From Flexithrix dorotheae DSM 6795 (GTDB lineage: Bacteria; Bacteroidota; Bacteroidia; Cytophagales; Flammeovirgaceae), in assembly GCF_000379765.1 (NCBI RefSeq), contig NZ_KB903434.1:124001-188000 (forward strand): DNA of 64,000 nt. The letters run 5' to 3'. Every line of letters starts with the position of its first letter. The stretch's first letter is position 1. A model generated the notes under the pieces. That model worked only from the letters and a program-made list of their open reading frames with translations. It did no database searches and was not told the origin of the DNA. This document shows, piece by piece, positions 1 through 7,894 of this stretch. A program made the translations under genes and the position numbers.

Positions 1-63
1 GAGTTTTACAATAGTACCACTTACTATTGCCACAATTACAATTACCATTATTTCCGGACCCAT
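1..63 (-). CDS. N-terminus of a small membrane protein, cut by the window edge
   Basis: The frame opens with an ATG at 61-63 on the minus strand and stays open to the window edge, giving 21 residues that begin MGPEIMVIVIVAIV. This is almost entirely hydrophobic and looks like the first half of a membrane segment. An in-frame TAA lies directly before the ATG, so the start cannot be further upstream. The gene runs in the same direction as the CBS-domain gene, 167 bp upstream of it. The rest of the protein is outside the window and no family can be assigned. Confidence 0.45.
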   Translation of the reverse strand, partial: MGPEIMVIVIVAIVSGTIVKL

Positions 64-230
64 TTACTTTAATTTTGTTGATAATACCAATATAATCAAA
101 TTTTGCCTTGGTAGGAATACCGCTCCTGTAAATTCTATGTTGACAGAAAATAAAAATGGTTGAAATGGGATTTGCCTTGCCCAACATTCAACCAGTTATT
201 TTAACCAAAAACAAACCTGAAATCTATTTC

Positions 231-689
231 CTACCAGGTAGTTTTCTTCATATCCATTGCAGCCCTCAATATATCTCTTCTACTCACCTGACCGACAAGT
301 TTTCCATTATGTACTACAGGAAATTTTCTAAAGTGCGAATTTAAAAATGCATTGGCTACATCCAACAAATCGTTTTCAGTGCTCACTGTTTTTACATTTG
401 TAGACATATACTCAGATACTTTTTTATGCTGAACAGGCATATTATTATAGGAACTTTCCAGCACAAGTCTCAGGCAATCTTTTTCTGTAAGCATACCAAC
501 AATTTTCCTATCCTTATCCAATACAGGAGAACCGGTAAGTTTATGCTTAATTATGAGCTCACAAGCATCCATAATAGTCATGGAATCTGATAAGGTTACC
601 TCATTTTTATCCATATATTTTTCAATGGATTCGAATTGGTAACCTTTCTTCGCAGTAGCGGAATCTTCTTTTCTGGGTGTAAAATTCAT
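231..689 (-). CDS. Two-CBS-domain protein
   Basis: This 152-residue soluble protein consists of a short polar N-terminus (about residues 1-20) and two CBS modules. The first spans about residues 24-80 (note GSPVLDKDRKIVGMLTEKD). The second spans about 90-148 (FPVVHNGKLVGQVSRRDILR). Each ends in the usual Gly-x-hydrophobic then S/T-x-x-D ligand-binding signature. CBS pairs bind adenine nucleotides and normally regulate a partner, but no catalytic or membrane domain is fused here. It is probably a stand-alone energy or nucleotide sensor. Neighbours give no clear partner. Function beyond ligand binding is unknown. Confidence 0.9.
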   Translation of the reverse strand: MNFTPRKEDSATAKKGYQFESIEKYMDKNEVTLSDSMTIMDACELIIKHKLTGSPVLDKDRKIVGMLTEKDCLRLVLESSYNNMPVQHKKVSEYMSTNVKTVSTENDLLDVANAFLNSHFRKFPVVHNGKLVGQVSRRDILRAAMDMKKTTW

Positions 690-855
690 GGTCTTAACAA
701 TTTAATTCATTAACATATTTTACTTGATAGAGTGGGTTTCTGAAGGCAATACTGGAATTAAAAAAATTTCCAGCGCTTATTAAATTAAGCAAAATATTAC
801 AAATTTGCAAGAAGACCTTTGGAAAAAAATAGCTATACAATTAATTTATTGGTTT

Positions 856-2355
856 TTACAGCTTTCTCTTTAATATTATTTCCCTCAATTTATTCTTTGT
901 AATTTTTCCCATAACATTTCTAGGCATTTTATCTATTTCTATAAATCCTGCAGGAATTTTATAGGCTGGCAAGTAATTTCTCAGCCATTTTTTTAATTTT
1001 TCTGGCTCCGGAAATTTGCTTCCATTGCAAACTAGAGCCGCATATATTTTCTCTCCCCACTCTTCATCTTCAATACCAATTACCCCACATTCTTTAATTT
1101 TATTATGGCTCAATAATACTTCCTCAATCTCCAATGCAGAAATTTTATATCCACCAGATTTTATGATATCTACCGAATTCCTCCCAAGTATTTTATAATA
1201 CCCTTCCACAATTGTAGCCCTGTCGCCCGTTTGAAACCACCCCTCTTTAAAGGCTTCCTGAGTGGCTGTATTATTATTCCAATACTCCTTAAAAACCATT
1301 GGTCCTTTAATATAAATTTCCCCCTCATTTGTCTTGTTCCCATTTTCATCAACCAGTTTTAGGTCCACATTTGGCAATGGACATCCCACAAACCCGGCTT
1401 TTCGTTCTCCCTCATAGGGATTGGAAAGGGCCATTCCTATTTCAGTCATTCCATATCGCTCCAAAAGAAAATGACCGGAAATATTTTTCCATTTTTCCAA
1501 GACAGGCACAGGCAAAGCTGCAGAACCAGAAACCATTAACCGGAACTTTTCCAATATCCTTTTTAATTCCTTTTGTTTTTTCTCCGGATAATCCTCATAT
1601 TCCCTGATTAATTTTGAATAAATAGTGGGTACTGCCATGAAGAGATTGATATTTCCTTTCATAAATTTGTCCCAAACCTCCTTTGCGCTAAATTTCGGGA
1701 GAAATTCACATGTAGCTCCAGCCCAAAGTGCACAACACAAAATATTTAAAATCCCATGTAAATGATGTAATGGTAAAACATTTAAAATATAATCACTTTC
1801 CCTCCATTTCCAGGCATCTACCAGACATTCTATTTGATTTTGAATTATTTCATGAGTAGAAACTACACCCTTGGGTTTACTTGTGGTTCCACTGGTATAA
1901 ATGATCATGGCTCTCCTCTCAACAGCCACATCTGGCAGTATTCCCTTTATTTTTCCTTTTAATAAATTTTCAGCCAAAATAAGCTGAACGCCCTGAGTTG
2001 AAAACTGGGAAAGTGAAGAAATGTATTTTTGGGAAGTAATTATAAGCTCGGCTCCGGAATCTTCGATTACATGAGAAATGGCCGGTAATGGATGTGTATT
2101 ACAAAGCGGAACTGCAATACCTCCAGCTCTCCAAATTGCCCATTGAATAAAAACGTATTCAGCACCTGGATCTACCATAAAGGCTACTCTTTTTTCATTC
2201 AAATCAGCTTCCCCGTTAAGCAGAAAACAAGCTGCATTTTTTGAATAATTTAATAATTCTTCAAAGGAAAAAGCGGTATTGTCCGAGACCAAAGCAGTTT
2301 TTTGATAAAATTTCTCAGCTCGATTTATAAGTGGTATCCCTACAGTTTCTGCCAT
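856..2355 (-). CDS. Acyl-CoA synthetase of the MatB/ACSF3 (malonyl-CoA synthetase) type
   Basis: A 499-residue ANL-superfamily adenylating enzyme. The phosphate-binding loop YTSGTTSKPKG lies near residues 152-163, the hinge motif GWFQTGDRA near 375, and the C-terminal catalytic lysine in GKITKNKLR near 487. The segment LPLHHLHG is typical of MatB and ACSF3, which make malonyl- or methylmalonyl-CoA from the free acid, ATP and CoA. That substrate is inferred from this resemblance; a short-chain acyl-CoA ligase is the alternative. Length is normal and the gene is intact. It stands alone, divergent from the secreted-protein gene at 2432, with only about 75 bp between them. Confidence 0.85.
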   Translation of the reverse strand: MAETVGIPLINRAEKFYQKTALVSDNTAFSFEELLNYSKNAACFLLNGEADLNEKRVAFMVDPGAEYVFIQWAIWRAGGIAVPLCNTHPLPAISHVIEDSGAELIITSQKYISSLSQFSTQGVQLILAENLLKGKIKGILPDVAVERRAMIIYTSGTTSKPKGVVSTHEIIQNQIECLVDAWKWRESDYILNVLPLHHLHGILNILCCALWAGATCEFLPKFSAKEVWDKFMKGNINLFMAVPTIYSKLIREYEDYPEKKQKELKRILEKFRLMVSGSAALPVPVLEKWKNISGHFLLERYGMTEIGMALSNPYEGERKAGFVGCPLPNVDLKLVDENGNKTNEGEIYIKGPMVFKEYWNNNTATQEAFKEGWFQTGDRATIVEGYYKILGRNSVDIIKSGGYKISALEIEEVLLSHNKIKECGVIGIEDEEWGEKIYAALVCNGSKFPEPEKLKKWLRNYLPAYKIPAGFIEIDKMPRNVMGKITKNKLREIILKRKL

Positions 2356-2431
2356 TTTGGATTTATTTCGATTTTCTTTTGTTAAATTAGATTAGTGGAG
2401 TATGCTCCAAACAAAAGAATTACACAAATGA

Positions 2432-3037
2432 TTGAATAGCAATACTGTGGGGGTAAAAAGATTTCTTGCTGAAAATAAGCTTTTCCATATTTCAAATCCT
2501 GCAATATGGGCTAAGAGTACTATTACACTACTTTTTTTATTTTCCTTTTTATCAATTAGCGCATTTTCTCAGGAAAGTTCCCTTCACAACATTAGAATTC
2601 TATTTAATGAAGCAGTCCAACAGGAGGATAAAATTGGAGAGCTGGTAGAATTAATTGAACAGGAAAAATCGGACTCTCCTACCATACTGGCCTATAGAGG
2701 CAGTGCAAAAGCTTTGGAAGCAAAATCATGCTTCAATCCAATAACAAAATTGAAATACCTCGGTAATTCTATGGAAATGCTTAATGAAGCAGTTATACTT
2801 TCCCCAAGTGATATTGAAATCAGGTTTTTACGGTTTTCCATACAGTATTACACCCCAAAATGGCTTGGCTACAGCAAAAATATGGAAGAGGATAAAACAA
2901 TGATTATTTCAAATATCCATAATTACAAAAGCTTTGGTATAGATCCAGGAGTATTAGACTGGATAGAAGAATTTATGATCAATTCAGGTTATTGTAATGC
3001 TGAGGAAATTGAAATTATAAGGCTTGCCAAAAAATAA
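2432..3037 (+). CDS. Secreted hypothetical protein with TPR-like helices
   Basis: This 201-residue protein has no recognisable family. A hydrophobic stretch (LLFLFSFLSISAFS, about residues 32-45) followed by QESS looks like a signal peptide with cleavage after Ser-Ala-Phe-Ser, so the mature protein would be periplasmic. The mature part is helical and charged, with TPR-like alternation (LAYRGSAKALEAKS, EMLNEAVILSP). No ATG lies in frame before the signal region. The start must be TTG 2432 or GTG 2447, and the exact one is uncertain. It converges with nuoA, 13 bp from that gene's stop codon. Confidence 0.6.
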   Translation: MNSNTVGVKRFLAENKLFHISNPAIWAKSTITLLFLFSFLSISAFSQESSLHNIRILFNEAVQQEDKIGELVELIEQEKSDSPTILAYRGSAKALEAKSCFNPITKLKYLGNSMEMLNEAVILSPSDIEIRFLRFSIQYYTPKWLGYSKNMEEDKTMIISNIHNYKSFGIDPGVLDWIEEFMINSGYCNAEEIEIIRLAKK

Positions 3038-3050
3038 ATAATCGAATCAA

Positions 3051-3548
3051 TTACTCTGGTTTACTGGAAGGTACCGTGTATTTTTGGTTTACTTTTTCAT
3101 AAAGGGAATAAGGGACTTTTGAGTTAAAATCCTCAGTCTTTGGCAAAGGTTTTACCCAGTCAAGATACCCTTTTTTCCAGGCATATACCAACCCTAAGGT
3201 AAGAATAAATATAAATATGGACATTTCTGTAATGGCAAACCATCCCCAAACTCCAGAAGTAGTTTCTACTAAGGTTTGCTGCCCAAAAACAGTAGCCCAG
3301 GGAAATAAAAAAATGATTTCCACATCAAAAAGGATAAAAATTAGGGCAACAATATAAAACCGGATGTTGAATTGCCCCCAGGCATTCCCCACCGGATCTT
3401 CCCCACACTCATAAGAGGTTTTCTTCTCGTCATTAGGCCGGCTTGGACGAATAATCCAGGCTGTTATTAAGCCTCCTGCAATAAAAACAATCGCCCCAAC
3501 AATGAATAGTAAAATATAGCTAAACTCAGAGATAAGGATGTTTTCCAT
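3051..3548 (-). CDS. nuoA: NADH-quinone oxidoreductase subunit A
   Basis: A 165-residue membrane subunit of respiratory complex I. Three transmembrane helices are visible (about residues 10-31, 63-87 and 100-121). The family's YECGEDP motif sits in the loop after the first helix, and the E-x-x-FLFPWA motif ends the second. These form part of the quinone-site region. The protein is longer than the usual 115-130 residues because of a polar C-terminal tail (about residues 125-165). It follows hemA by 33 bp on the same strand, so the two are probably co-transcribed. No other nuo gene is present in the window, which is unusual for this subunit. Confidence 0.95.
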   Translation of the reverse strand: MENILISEFSYILLFIVGAIVFIAGGLITAWIIRPSRPNDEKKTSYECGEDPVGNAWGQFNIRFYIVALIFILFDVEIIFLFPWATVFGQQTLVETTSGVWGWFAITEMSIFIFILTLGLVYAWKKGYLDWVKPLPKTEDFNSKVPYSLYEKVNQKYTVPSSKPE

Positions 3549-3581
3549 AGAAACTGAAAAAGGAAATTTATATAATGAATT

Positions 3582-4853
3582 TTATTTGGTTTCCCTTTGA
3601 GCTTCCAGGTTAAAAAGATCATTGAGCACATCTACCAATGTTTCAGCTTCTCCTCTTTTGCAAGCTGCTTTTAATTGAAGGACAGGAAGTTTGATGATTT
3701 TGTTCATCATACTCATGGTTATTTTTTCTACCTTTTTATATTCCTTCTCATCCATTTGTTTCATGTACTTGGAAAGCTCATCCTGTCTGATTTGCTCCAG
3801 TGCATTTTTGAGCTTCTGAATAGTAGGAGAAAAAACCATTTCCCTGGACCAATTCGAAAACTCAAGGATAGATTCGTGTATTATGGCTTTAACTGCGGGT
3901 ATAGAGGCCTTTCTTTTTTCAAGGGCCTGAGTAGCCCTGTTGTTGATGTCATCCACGTTATGGACAATTACTCCGGGAATACTTTCCGCATATTTATCAA
4001 TACTCCTTGGAACAGATAAGTCAATAAATATTTTATAAGAATCAATATCTAATTCACTTATTTTTTCTGCACTAAAGAATGGCGTTTTATCTGCCACAGA
4101 GCTAATAATCACATCAGCTTGCTGTACTTCATCCCAAATGCTATTAAAATCGGCTACTTTAAAACCACATTCTACAGCAAGCTTTTCAGCTTTTTCAAAT
4201 GTCCTGTTCGTAATGGTGATATCCAAAATTTCGGAATCCACCAAATTTCGCACTACATCTGTCCCAATCTCTCCAACACCAACCACCAAAACTTTAGGAT
4301 TAACTTTATCAAAAGTAAGTTCTTCTACGAGTTCCACAGCTGCATAAGATACAGAGGCAGCTCCATCTCTAAATGCGGTTTCCTGAACTACTCGTTTATT
4401 GGTAAAGAAAATGGTGTGCATCAATCTATGTAAAAATGGACCGGCCATTTCCATATCAGCAGATTGTTGATAAGCTCTTTTCACCTGATTACTTATTTGC
4501 AAATCACCAACTACCTGAGATTCCAACCCCATCGATACGAAATATAAATGTTCAACTGCCTTCTCTTGTGCATTAAGGACTTGAAAATAAGCAGATATTG
4601 TGGAGAACTGATCAGTAAGGGCTTTTTCGGCCAACACTAATCGAATAATTGCTTCAGATTGATCCTCAGGATGGGAATAGTAAATCTCGGTTCGATTACA
4701 AGTTGACAATACCAAAGCCTCAGGTATATCCAATACCTCTTTTAATTTGATTAAAATAGATTGGGTTTCTCCTTCAGTAATTGAAATTTTTTCTCTTATA
4801 CTTAAAGGAGCATTTTTGTACGAAATTGATACTGCTTTGAATTGTGATTGCAT
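3582..4853 (-). CDS. hemA: Glutamyl-tRNA reductase
   Basis: Catalyses NADPH-dependent reduction of glutamyl-tRNA(Glu) to glutamate-1-semialdehyde, the first committed step of C5-pathway tetrapyrrole synthesis. The catalytic cysteine is in LSTCNRTE, the NADPH-binding loop is VVGVGEIG, and the long helical dimerisation domain fills the C-terminal 110 residues. I chose the ATG at 4851-4853 (423 residues, starting MQSQFKAVSIS). The frame extends nine codons further, to 4880. That longer start would overlap a TAnnTTTG promoter box at 4878-4885, and homologues begin near the chosen position. The gene is followed 33 bp later by nuoA. Confidence 0.95.
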   Translation of the reverse strand: MQSQFKAVSISYKNAPLSIREKISITEGETQSILIKLKEVLDIPEALVLSTCNRTEIYYSHPEDQSEAIIRLVLAEKALTDQFSTISAYFQVLNAQEKAVEHLYFVSMGLESQVVGDLQISNQVKRAYQQSADMEMAGPFLHRLMHTIFFTNKRVVQETAFRDGAASVSYAAVELVEELTFDKVNPKVLVVGVGEIGTDVVRNLVDSEILDITITNRTFEKAEKLAVECGFKVADFNSIWDEVQQADVIISSVADKTPFFSAEKISELDIDSYKIFIDLSVPRSIDKYAESIPGVIVHNVDDINNRATQALEKRKASIPAVKAIIHESILEFSNWSREMVFSPTIQKLKNALEQIRQDELSKYMKQMDEKEYKKVEKITMSMMNKIIKLPVLQLKAACKRGEAETLVDVLNDLFNLEAQRETK

Positions 4854-4877
4854 AATCCACTCTGAGGTTAACTTTTG

Positions 4878-4885
4878 CAAAAGTA
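4878..4885 (-). promoter_or_regulatory. Candidate -7 promoter element for hemA-nuoA
   Basis: The minus strand reads TACTTTTG, a full match to the Bacteroidota -7 consensus TAnnTTTG. No good TTG -33 element is visible at the expected distance. The predicted transcript start would be near 4871, leaving a leader of about 18 nt before the ATG at 4853. Confidence 0.4.
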
Positions 4886-5392
4886 TTGCTTAAGACCTTT
4901 GATTGTAAGCCTTTTATGTGTTTATTTCTTAATTTAGAATTATTTTAATTTCAAAATTAATTATTTTAAGGTTACCAATTACATGAGAAAAATCATTTTT
5001 TTAAGAAATTATAACTGGATTCTTAAAAAAAAATTCAGCCAAACCATTTTCCCTCTTATCAATTAAAATATCAGAAAAACTAAACAACAATTACTTCATC
5101 TAATAAAACCAAAATTCAACAAATAAAACACTGCCATTTCAAGCCATCCAACCATAATACTTTGATTGTAAAATATTATTTTCATTTTGAATGTGCTGAA
5201 ATTATTTTTTATCCGCTTCGATTCTAAAAGATTAGGATTATACTAGTAATTTTGCAGATATTAAAATAAGGATTTGTAATCAGATTAATACCTTAATTTG
5301 GTCTTTCCGGATAAAGACTTTATCAAGACAATTTTAGTTCTGATTTAGTTCATTATCAATCTGTTAATTTGAAAAAGTTTTAGGATATAGCA
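4886..5392. other. AT-rich divergent intergenic region between hemA and aroC
   Basis: About 500 bp without a convincing gene on either strand. It carries the hemA promoter candidate at its left edge and an aroC promoter candidate at 5247-5254. The rest is low-complexity AT-rich sequence in which I see no hairpin, repeat or RNA gene. Confidence 0.5.
5247..5254 (+). promoter_or_regulatory. Candidate -7 promoter element for aroC
   Basis: TAATTTTG matches the Bacteroidota TAnnTTTG consensus. The -33 region is weak (TTCG at roughly the right distance). It would give a 5' leader of about 130 nt before the aroC ATG. Confidence 0.35.
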
Positions 5393-6478
5393 ATGAATTC
5401 ATACGGAAGAATATTTAAAATAACGACATTTGGGGAATCTCATGGAAAAGGGGTAGGTGTAATTGTAGATGGATGCCCGGCAGGTTTAGAAGTGGATGAG
5501 GAATTTATCCAAAAAGAGTTAGCCAGAAGAAAACCTGGACAGTCCAAAATCACCACTCAAAGAAAAGAGGAGGACAAAGTAGAAATTCTTTCAGGCGTTT
5601 TTGAAGGAAAAACTACCGGAACCCCAATAATGATGGTAGTATTCAATCAGGACCAAAAAAGTAAGGATTACTCCCATATTAAAGATAAATACAGGCCTTC
5701 TCATGCCGATTTTACTTATCAGGAAAAATATGGTTTAAGAGACTACCGTGGAGGAGGGAGAAGTTCTGCGAGAGAAACCCTGGCAAGAGTAGCCGCAGGG
5801 GCACTGGCCAAATCATTTTTGACTCATTTAGGTATAGAAGTAACCGCCTATGTATCTCAGGTAGCTGATATTATTGTGGATGATGATTATTCCAACCTGG
5901 ATTTTTCAGAGATTGAAAATAATATAGTAAGGTGCCCCGACCCTGAAAAAGCTGAGCAAATGGTAGAGGTGATTGACGATATTAGAAAAAGCCGGGATAC
6001 TATTGGTGGGATTGTCAGTTGTGTGATAAAAAATGTTCCCGTAGGGCTCGGAGAACCCGTTTTTGATAAGCTTCATGCAGAACTTGGGAAGGCTATGTTG
6101 GGAATTAATGCAGTAAAAGGCTTCGAATATGGCAGTGGATTTCAGGGCATAAAAATGAAGGGTTCAGAACATAATGATTTATTTTATACTTCGAAGGATG
6201 GTAAAGTAAAAACTAAAACCAACCATTCGGGCGGAGTTCAGGGTGGAATTTCTAACGGTGAAGACATCTATTTCAAAGTAGCATTTAAGCCGGTTGCTAC
6301 TATTATGAAAGATCAGGAAAGTATTGATATTGAAGGAAATTCTTCGGTGGTTTCGGGAAAAGGACGTCATGATCCATGTGTAGTCCCAAGAGCTGTACCA
6401 ATTGTAGAAGCAATGGCAGCCCTGGTGATCGCAGATTTTTACTTAAGGAATCAAACAGTTAAGCTGAAAAAGGACTAG
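5393..6478 (+). CDS. aroC: Chorismate synthase
   Basis: Converts 5-enolpyruvylshikimate-3-phosphate to chorismate using reduced FMN, the last step of the shikimate pathway. The 361-residue protein is full length. The N-terminal GESHGKGVG motif, the [14 protein letters not shown] segment, the arginine-rich [20 protein letters not shown] signature and the C-terminal [18 protein letters not shown] motif are all present. These carry the flavin- and substrate-binding residues. The gene is monocistronic here, with a 500-bp upstream region and a structured GC-rich island about 90 bp downstream of the stop. Confidence 0.97.
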   Translation: MNSYGRIFKITTFGESHGKGVGVIVDGCPAGLEVDEEFIQKELARRKPGQSKITTQRKEEDKVEILSGVFEGKTTGTPIMMVVFNQDQKSKDYSHIKDKYRPSHADFTYQEKYGLRDYRGGGRSSARETLARVAAGALAKSFLTHLGIEVTAYVSQVADIIVDDDYSNLDFSEIENNIVRCPDPEKAEQMVEVIDDIRKSRDTIGGIVSCVIKNVPVGLGEPVFDKLHAELGKAMLGINAVKGFEYGSGFQGIKMKGSEHNDLFYTSKDGKVKTKTNHSGGVQGGISNGEDIYFKVAFKPVATIMKDQESIDIEGNSSVVSGKGRHDPCVVPRAVPIVEAMAALVIADFYLRNQTVKLKKD

Positions 6479-6570
6479 TGCTTCGACTTTTTAACTCTTT
6501 TATAATTTAACCATATGGGAATGAGCCAATTAATGGTATTTCATATGCTATAATTTGGTTGTGTCAGAAA

Positions 6571-6621
6571 CCCTGCTAATCTCATTTTGCGATTAGAATG
6601 AAATTCGAGAGTAAGGCAGGG
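6571..6621. repeat. GC-rich hairpin island resembling a REP-type element
   Basis: In an otherwise AT-rich spacer, CCCTGC (6571-6576) pairs with GCAGGG (6616-6621). Inside this, CTAATC (6576-6581) pairs with GATTAG (6591-6596). There is no T-tract, so it is not a standard terminator for aroC. Only one copy is seen in this window, so repeat status is inference from its shape. Confidence 0.35.
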
Positions 6622-6770
6622 CGATTAACCTACTGACTATCCATACCAAATCAATTTGTTTAAAATAATATCTGAGGCAAAACAGCAATTTTTTATTTAA
6701 TGCCATTTTGGATTACAGACAGGAACAATTCCCGGGGAAATATTCAACCTGACCAAATTATGCACTAAAT

Positions 6771-7790
6771 ATGTTTTTAGTCAAAAAATTAAAAAGCCAA
6801 TTTGGCCAACCATTTATTCAGGTCTATCGGGGTTTTGGAAACGAGGAGGAGGTATTTGTACGAGGAAGAGTGGTGAAATCATTTAACTCTCGAAAAGAAA
6901 AGCAACGGATAAATCCTATAAAAAACTTCCTGACTATGCTGGAAAGTTTGAGTGTAAAGGGAGTATCGGGAGTTGAAATTCAAATTAGTTTTTTAGAAAA
7001 AAAATATAAAGTAATCTCAGGAAGAAGTGGTTTTTTTGAATTAACCATTAAAAACCCTGAGCTTCCTGTAACTCATGAAAACTGGCAAAAAGTTTATCTC
7101 AGTTTCCTTGTAGATATTTATCCAAAGGCCAGAGAGCAGGTTTATGAAGAAGAGGTGCTTATTCCCAATACCAAATGTGAATACGGGATAATATCGGATA
7201 TTGATGATACCTTCCTCATTTCCTATTCTACCAGTACCCTTCTAAAGCTCCGCCAAATGTTTTGGAAGGACATTTTGTCCAGAAAATCTTTTAAAGGGAC
7301 AGCAGAATTTTATAACAGCCTTCAATCCGGAAAGAAAAGCGCTATCCTAAATCCATTTTTTTTTGTCTCCAGTAGCCAATGGAATTTATATAATCTCCTG
7401 GTAAGTTTTTGTAAAATTCAGGGCTTTCCAAAAGGAGTCTTCTTTTTAAATAAAATAAATAAAGATTTTTTTAAGGTCTGGAAACCTGGAATAAAAAAAC
7501 ATGGACACAAAAAAGAGAGTATAAGAATAATTATGGCTACTTACCCACACCTGAAATTTATTTTTATTGGGGACAGTGGACAAAAAGATGCTGAGATTTA
7601 TAGCCAGATTGCTATAAATCATCCTGAAAGGGTATTGGCCATTTATATCAGGGATGTTGGTTCACATGGCAGAAGATTAATAGTAAATAATATCTCTAAA
7701 AAATTAGCCAAAAAAAACATTTACTTCTTGTTACTGAAGGATCTGCAACTCGCAAAAGACCATGCCTTAGCCCATGACTTTATTTCCTGA
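6771..7790 (+). CDS. APP1-like (DUF2183) HAD-family phosphatase
   Basis: This 339-residue protein has the catalytic region of the APP1 phosphatidate phosphatase family. Its HAD motif I is SDIDDTFL (about residues 142-149), with both nucleophile and acid/base aspartates present. HAD motif IV is FIGDSGQKDAE (about 264-274). The N-terminal 130 residues form a beta-rich domain typical of bacterial members. The yeast enzyme dephosphorylates phosphatidate; the bacterial substrate is not known, so only phosphatase activity is inferred. There is no signal peptide or membrane segment. The gene converges with glycogen synthase and shares a terminator with it. Confidence 0.8.
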   Translation: MFLVKKLKSQFGQPFIQVYRGFGNEEEVFVRGRVVKSFNSRKEKQRINPIKNFLTMLESLSVKGVSGVEIQISFLEKKYKVISGRSGFFELTIKNPELPVTHENWQKVYLSFLVDIYPKAREQVYEEEVLIPNTKCEYGIISDIDDTFLISYSTSTLLKLRQMFWKDILSRKSFKGTAEFYNSLQSGKKSAILNPFFFVSSSQWNLYNLLVSFCKIQGFPKGVFFLNKINKDFFKVWKPGIKKHGHKKESIRIIMATYPHLKFIFIGDSGQKDAEIYSQIAINHPERVLAIYIRDVGSHGRRLIVNNISKKLAKKNIYFLLLKDLQLAKDHALAHDFIS

Positions 7791-7823
7791 AATGCCCAGG
7801 TAAAATTTTCAGTGAGCATAAAA

Positions 7824-7860
7824 AAATTCCTCCCGGAAAATAAATTTCCAGGAGGAATTT
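7824..7860. terminator. Rho-independent terminator between converging genes
   Basis: AAATTCCTCC (7824-7833) pairs perfectly with GGAGGAATTT (7851-7860), and an inner GGAAA/TTTCC extends the stem. Read on the minus strand it ends in a run of seven T, so it best serves the glycogen synthase gene. On the plus strand the T-run is short. Confidence 0.75.
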
Positions 7861-7894
7861 AATGAGCCTTGTTCACACTCACAGTTTTTTAAGA

